NCBI GenBank assembly: GCA_013397075.1
Contig: VWZS01003386.1
Location: forward strand, 310,583-374,582
Direction of reading: 5' to 3'
Length of the DNA stretch: 64,000 bases
From: Rhabdornis inornatus
Taxonomy: Eukaryota > Chordata > Aves > Passeriformes > Rhabdornithidae
This document shows, piece by piece, positions 37,870 to 64,000 of this stretch. Both the position numbers and the translations under genes were made by a program. Below the pieces are notes generated by a model, which worked only from the letters and a program-made list of their open reading frames with translations, did no database searches and was not told the origin of the DNA. Positions within the stretch are counted from its first letter, which is position 1, and each line of letters opens with the position of its first letter.

Positions 37870-39938
37870 AATATGTAAAATACTATTTATTGTATTTAGG
37901 CTGTTCATAAATATCAACACAATGTATTATGTTTGAAACAAACATCTCGCCAATAAATACTATCTAAACATTAATATTAATCTTTTGACCAAATGTGTAC
38001 AGTGTATTGACTCAATATTGCACAGTGAGTTCTATATGACATTTCCATAGTGCATTCAGTTTGTTACAGGGATAGTTTGCCACAAATATTGCAAAGCATC
38101 AGAGTTGACTTTTCCAAGTGAAAACAGCTTCCATTAGGGATGGAAGGCTGGTATAAATGTCAGTGTCTTAGGTTAACTGGTTATGGATTCACAGAACCTA
38201 ATGTCTTCATGGATGAGGAGACTTTGTTTCTAATATGATTTTTATATAATTGTAAAAAAATACCACTTGCAAATAGAATGAGGATGCTATCATTAAACAG
38301 TGACCACTGAGCTTGTAAACAGGCTCATTCCAGTAAGCTTGTCTTCTCTTGTTCCAGTCTAAATATAAATCGTACATATGATATATTCAGAGCTGTACCT
38401 CACCACCTGCACTTCAAAGGCCAGGCTATGCAAGCCCCCAGCATTACTCCAGCTCTGCTCCCCATGCGCCTGTGCTCAGGTGAGACTCAGTACCTGTTGG
38501 TATGAGCAGAGCTGACACACTCTAGTCCCAATAGTTTTCAATGTATGAATGCAGATATAATCTCACAATAGTTCTATAATTAATTGCATCTCATCTTTAT
38601 CTGATTCAATCTTGATTCTAGAGCATCACTTCTGTGTGGGGTGGTCTTGCCAGTCTGTATGGCATTCCCATGCTCGCGCAGAGGGCTGGGTGCTGCCAGC
38701 AATGTGGCCAGCTGTCCTGCTCTCCTGAAAACCAGTGACTCCTGCATCAGATGAACTCGTGCTCTGGTCAGCACAGTATCAAACACTGGCAGGACTGTGG
38801 CTCACAGATTTTCAACAGCTCACTGTTATTCACTCTCCAATCCAGCTATGACAAAACCATGTCCATGGCAGTGGGAGATGACTGTGAGAGTAAGGGCTGT
38901 ATGATTTGACCGGCATTTGCATGAACTTACAACTGTTCTGACATTGCAGAAGAACCTTAAGATGGGCATATACTGCTTCAACATACATTTAAGCTACATT
39001 GTCTTGCCAAAGTTGTATGAACTGCTCAAAATGCAAATAAGAATCATGGCCATAGAATGACTATGACTGACTTGGAAAAGATTTGACCATCAGTATAATG
39101 GTGCTTAATGCTCAGCGTGTAGTATCCCTTAGTGCTTAGCATGTAGTATTTCTTTAAGTAAAAGAAAATTCACTCACCAAGTGATACAATTAAAAATTTC
39201 TAAGAAACTACTGGTTAAGTATTACCTCATGATTATGTAAATCATGTTTATATCCCTCCTCTTTGCTGTTTACCAGTTCATATATATTTAGATTCTTTAT
39301 ATTCAGGTAACATGAATGAAATACTTATTTCTATCTAAAAAGACAGTAGGAAAAAACAGGGACTGAAGGGATTTTCTTCTGTACAAAAAATACATTTTTA
39401 TGACAGCAGCCAGTACCTTCACAGTAGGTCCTTTGCTCCTCTACTTACCACCAAGGTTCAGTCATCCATAACACCATAAAGTATCAGAATTGTTTCTCTT
39501 TCCATTTTTCAACACCAAAATTCAATATGCTACTACGGAATGTTTCCAAAGCCTTTCACTATAACCCGATAAAGTCAGGACATTTTTTTTTTACTTTTAA
39601 AAGGAACTAAATTCATGCAAATAAATACATTATGTGCACTGAAATACTCAATTCTATGATACAGGTGACTTTGGAGAAAAGTCCCTTTATAAATAATGAA
39701 ACTAATTCTAATAAAAGAATATAGTTTTAAAAAAATCAAAACATTTCTTTTTACTACAAGTTGATGTTTGCTATGTGTTCAAGCAGACTACATTTTCTAC
39801 CTAGTTGTGTTAATCTGTGGGTTGAGTGTCACTCTTTTGGACTGTAGTGAATATTTGATTTTGAGGAATGGCTTCTTTATGCAGTTTTTGTAGTCCAGAG
39901 TTTCAGTCTTCATTTGATTCTGCATATGGGATCCCAGG
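37870..39938 (-). other. GNB5: GNB5 3' untranslated region (probable extent)
   Basis: About 2.07 kb of AT-rich sequence follows the GNB5 stop codon. It has no recognisable coding exon and ends just past the first good minus-strand AATAAA I could find. The extent is inferred from that signal; earlier or variant signals could give shorter transcripts. A short imperfect tandem duplication lies at 39101-39152. Confidence 0.6.
37886..37891 (-). terminator. Candidate GNB5 polyadenylation signal AATAAA
   Basis: TTTATT on the plus strand is a canonical AATAAA on the minus strand, about 2.05 kb past the GNB5 stop. TG/T-containing sequence follows within 30 bp. Cleavage would fall near 37865-37875. 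No transcript evidence is available. Confidence 0.5.
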
Positions 39939-59960
<20,022 letters not shown>

Positions 59961-59999
59961 GCTCCAGCATCCCTGGCCCTGCCACTCCTGTATCCCCTG

Positions 60000-62900
60000 T
60001 CCAGCTGCTCCAGCACCCCCTGCCCAGCCTGCTCTGGCATCCCAGTGCTCTCCAGGCCAGCAGCTGGGACCAGCCTCGCCTCCTGCCCTGCTCCTACACA
60101 TATCCCAAGCCCTCTTCACAGCCCAAAGGCTTCATTTCCCCAGAAACACATGCCGTTGGCTTTTTCTGCTCTATACCTAAACTTCTTTGTACAAGTTACA
60201 CAATATGGGAGAAAGAAGAAAAAAAAAAGTCATGGATTGCCCCAATGGCGTTTTAAAATATCAGATTGGGAAGACAGATCTTGTTCAGGCTTGCCAAGTC
60301 CCATCTTAGCTTCATCATTCCCTTAAACTCCTGTGGGTAGGGGGTACTGGCAGAATCAGCTATGCAGGTCTCTGGCCCAGTTCCTATGCCAGCAGGACAG
60401 ATGCAGTGGTGAAAATTTCTCTCTACTATGCTTGAATTCCTGATTTTTATATTTGGTGTTATCAGGGTTTCTTCCCTTTTCCCCCCCCCATCCTTTTATC
60501 CCTTTCTCCTGCTCTCAGATATGCACCTTAGAGTCTGTGGTGTTCCCAGCTGTTGGAAAAGAGCAGTTCCCAAAATCCTAAAGAGGGAATAAATAGCCCT
60601 TCACTTTGGTGTGGTGTGAGCCCAGGGGCTCAGCTCTTTGGGTTCTGCTCATGTGAATGTACGCTGGGCACAGGGAGCAGCTGATGCTTCCAGAGAAAGA
60701 ACCATGGAACATAGCTTCTTGTTCTCTGGGAGTTCCTTGAAAATGTCCTCTTCTTATTACAGAATTGTCCTTGATCTACAAGGAGTAACTCTGTGCAAAT
60801 TGACTCCCATTATTTCCCTTTATCCAGAAAATAGACAATCCAGTGGCTATTGTTCAACCTGGGGATGTGCCAAGATTGGAGAGGGAGATAAGAAAATGCT
60901 TGTTTGCAGCTGTTGTTTGTACTCAGGGCACATCCTGGACAAATTGTAGGTTTCAGAGAAAATAAAAGTCCCTTTCCCACACTGGTTTTAGAAGTGTTGC
61001 TGTCCAACTGGGATGCACAGGCAGAGCTGCTGAGCTCTCCACCATCACTCTGGAGCTGAACTCGGGCCCTAGTTTCGTCATGTCCACAAGATCCCTTTTA
61101 GGCAGGCAGAAGCCGAGTTACTTCCCTGGAGAATCACATGCAGTGAATCTATTTCCAGTTTTCTCACTGTCCACAGAAACTGTTGTGACCTAACCCAAGC
61201 AGCCTGATGGCCAGCTAGGCAGCCCTGAACTCATCGATCCAGTTATGTTCAAAATCACAAAACAAAATGTGGGTGGTATAAGCTATGGGTTCACACACTG
61301 ACGGATAAAGGAACATCCTGCAAAGCCCCTGAGAGTAATCAGCACACTGGAAATGCCTTCCAGCGAAGACTGTGCCAAGGAAATAAAAACGGAGTATTTT
61401 TAAAGTGATACTAAAAGAACAGGAAAAAGCCCCTGAGAAACCCAAAGATCTTTCAGCAGGAAAGTGACAGAAATCTTCTTCCCATGCATTATCTTCATGT
61501 CTGAGAAATTAAACCTACTTATATTAAACTCAATAATGCAGCTGTGTCCTGGGGGGACTAGCAGAGGAAGATTCTGAAGAAGAAACTTCATATTTGAAGG
61601 ATTCTAATCTATAACAAATGCCTTATTTCTGACACCTGATAAGTGTGGAGAGGCCGAGAAGTTAAATCCAACAAAAGGGATAGGAAATTTCTTTGACTTG
61701 ATAGGAACTCATCAGCTCTCAGGAATCTGGCATAGATAACACCTATGTGTGAGACAGTCGGCATAGTTCTAACAGTGAAAAATCCAGTTTCTTGCCTTAC
61801 TGATGTGAACAGTCTCACTGCCTTGTGGAATGGGATTAAAAAGTCTACAAAGAACAGCACAGAAGGTGAGAATCCTTGGGAACCTTACATGTGCAGGCTG
61901 ATATGTGATACTAATCCTGAGATGATGGGGTCAGCAGAGCCATGAGGTGACAGGGAAGCCTCTACTGAACACAGAGAGTTGTAGAAGTGTGTGATACATA
62001 ATGTGTATTTCACTGGTTTGAAAAAAAAATTAAAAAGAAAAAAGTATTTAGTTCATCTGACCAACTCCTGCTTAACTGCCCATGTCATCATTAGCTAACC
62101 ATGCAAAAATACAGGTTAGAGTAAGGCCAATTGGGAGCTTTAAATAAAATGAACCAGGGCTGAATTAATTTAGATGATAGCATAGTACTCCATCAACGAG
62201 TGCCACACATGGCAAATACACCAGATTGCAGTGATGAGTGATGGGGATCTGTGGAAGAAAGTTGATCCTGCTCTGGTAATAAAAACACTGGGGAAAATGA
62301 AGGATCAAACAGTGTATAACAAATTGTTGCCTACCTCAGAAGTCAGGCCTTTAAAATAAGTTTCCTTTCTCACTAATTCACCAGCTGATCTCTTTTCAAA
62401 TTGAAAGCTAATTTTGTGGTGGAACTAAACCAGCAAACGCTGAGTTTCTACTGATTAGCACCAAACTCCAAAGCATGCAAAACCATAGAGGAAGAAGATT
62501 ATTTTGTCTAAAAGGCAAACAATTGAAGTGGGATGATGTCAACACAGGGAATCAGCAATTTCTAATTCTGTTATCCCTCGACATATGTTGTTTTTGGGAA
62601 ATCAGCAAGACTGGCTGATGAAAATGAACGTGTGCATCTTCTGGACTGAAGTGAGGAGTTGCATGGGCACAGATCAGCCAGTTAGACACCACAATATGCA
62701 CGTGCAGCCACAGACACAGCTGTGGCAAAGGATGTATTGTGCATTTTATAAGCCAAAGCATACCCACAGCTCTGAAAAAAACAATTTAAAAGCCAAGGAT
62801 GGAATATCCCTACTAGTGTGTATTTCTGTGCTAGTGCAAAGAGCTCTCTGGGTTCTGAATATTTGCTTTCAAATCTTTTAGAAAACACGAAGCAAGCTAA

Positions 62901-64000
62901 AGCCAGATCTACCAGAAATCTCCAGACTCCCCTGCAGTGCCAATAGGAAGCCTAACAGGCTGTTAGGTACTGATGCAATTCTTCCTGAAGTCTCAGTCTG
63001 CTTCCACTGACCAGCTGTTCCAGCTGCTGAGAATCTGATGTCCATACTGCCAGTAACAGGGAGAAAGTTGCAGGAACTGTAAATAACAAACAGCCAGTTT
63101 CCGGCAATTCCAGCATGCATTTATCAAGTCATGCAAAAATTTACTGAATAAATAGCCAAGAAGGCTGTTAGCCAAGAAGGACCTGAACAAAGCAGCAATT
63201 TTAAAGTCAGGAGAAGCAAATAAACTGGGAAGGGACTGCCTTTTGTCTTGCAGTCATTACATCTAAATTTCCTCCTAAACAAAGTAATGCATGAGAATGT
63301 GCTGTGTCAGCCAGCAAATTGTGCACATGTACCACCTACACCTCCAAATCAGTGCTCTCATCTGCCTGTACAACAGTGTTATGTAAACACAGCTTGCTAA
63401 GCCTTTTAGCATTTCTGCAGAGATCATTTCATCTGACACTCAAGTATAACAAACTGTTGAACCCTACTCAGTTATGGTAGAGAACACTTCTGGGGAGGAA
63501 ACAGTGATGGATGTCTTCTCCAACTGATAATGCGCAATGGTTTAGGAAGATAAAACTACTGCAAGCTGGACAGCAAAACTCTGAGGTTTACAAAAGGAGT
63601 TTTGGAGGCCAGCTCTTCAATAGCCCATAGGTTCATGACCTTAGCTGTGTATTTCACCTCAAAGAACCCCATCGTGATGTCTCTGGAACAGTGCTCCCTA
63701 GCTTGAGAGTGGGATATCACCTCACCACTAATCGCTGGAGCTTAGAACGCCTCCAATAGAAGACATTCTACTGCTCTGCAACTTCTTTCCACCTTATCCT
63801 CATTGTAGCAACTTCCAGCTCTCACCCAAGTACTGCACATAGCCCAGGAGACAGCATGGTCACAGCAGGAAATGTGGGCACCGAGGAGTTGTGACAGCCC
63901 TTCACTGGTGTCTGAGACAGACTAGGTGAATGCCATATCCCCTGTCTCTAGTGAATGGCTTTGTTGTTATGATTTAATATTTTTTTTTGCTGTTGTTAAA
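60000..64000. other. 5' flank of GNB5, no further exon recognised
   Basis: After the C-rich part (to about 60110) the sequence becomes AT-richer. I looked on the minus strand for a retina-type long-isoform first exon and for 3' exons of MYO5C, the next gene in human, and recognised neither. Only short ORFs without domains are present. Confidence 0.55.

Overview
This window is animal nuclear DNA, most likely from a bird and otherwise from another sauropsid. It is not microbial: there are no operons, and the coding sequence lies in short exons with GT-AG introns. Two genes can be recognised, both on the minus strand: BCL2L10 (called NR-13 in birds) at 33693-35637, and GNB5 (G protein beta-5) at 39939-59746. 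BCL2L10 and GNB5 are also head-to-tail neighbours in other vertebrates. The compact GNB5 locus, the near absence of young interspersed repeats, one CR1-like 3' end and a few very old MIR-like fragments fit a bird. Species cannot be named.

Layout. Positions 1 to about 32650 are a gene-poor intergenic block. It holds TG/TA-rich simple repeats at about 5.4, 6.0, 7.0, 8.25 and 11.4 kb, two small minisatellites, a CR1-like tail near 9.7 kb, a CpG-rich island at 11.2-11.95 kb with no recognisable gene, and a possible LTR remnant near 16.3-16.9 kb. In human this flank leads to MAPK6, but no MAPK6 exon was recognised here. BCL2L10 follows (3' UTR about 32660-33692, exon 2, a 1.57 kb intron with a 37-bp minisatellite, exon 1). 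About 2.2 kb separates its start codon from the probable GNB5 poly(A) site near 37870. GNB5 then runs from its 3' UTR (37870-39938) through eleven coding exons to the ATG at 59746 in a GC-rich promoter region. Positions 60000-64000 are upstream flank with no recognised exon.

Function. The two genes share a neighbourhood and a strand, not a pathway. BCL2L10 is a BCL-2 family regulator of apoptosis at mitochondrial and ER membranes. GNB5 is the divergent G-beta that pairs with the GGL domain of R7-family RGS proteins to speed the shutdown of G-alpha-i/o signalling in neurons and retina. All eleven GNB5 exons join in frame to a full 353-residue protein.

Assembly quality matters. A 512-bp stretch of GNB5 intron 1 is present twice around a 10-N gap, with a GC-rich orphan fragment between the copies. 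Single Ns at 35632, 58524 and 59615 look like collapsed gaps, and the one at 35632 appears to hide about 50 codons of BCL2L10. I found no undescribed multi-gene system. The most interesting non-genic signals are the orphan CpG island with its adjacent T-box-like palindrome and several enhancer-like AT-rich blocks.
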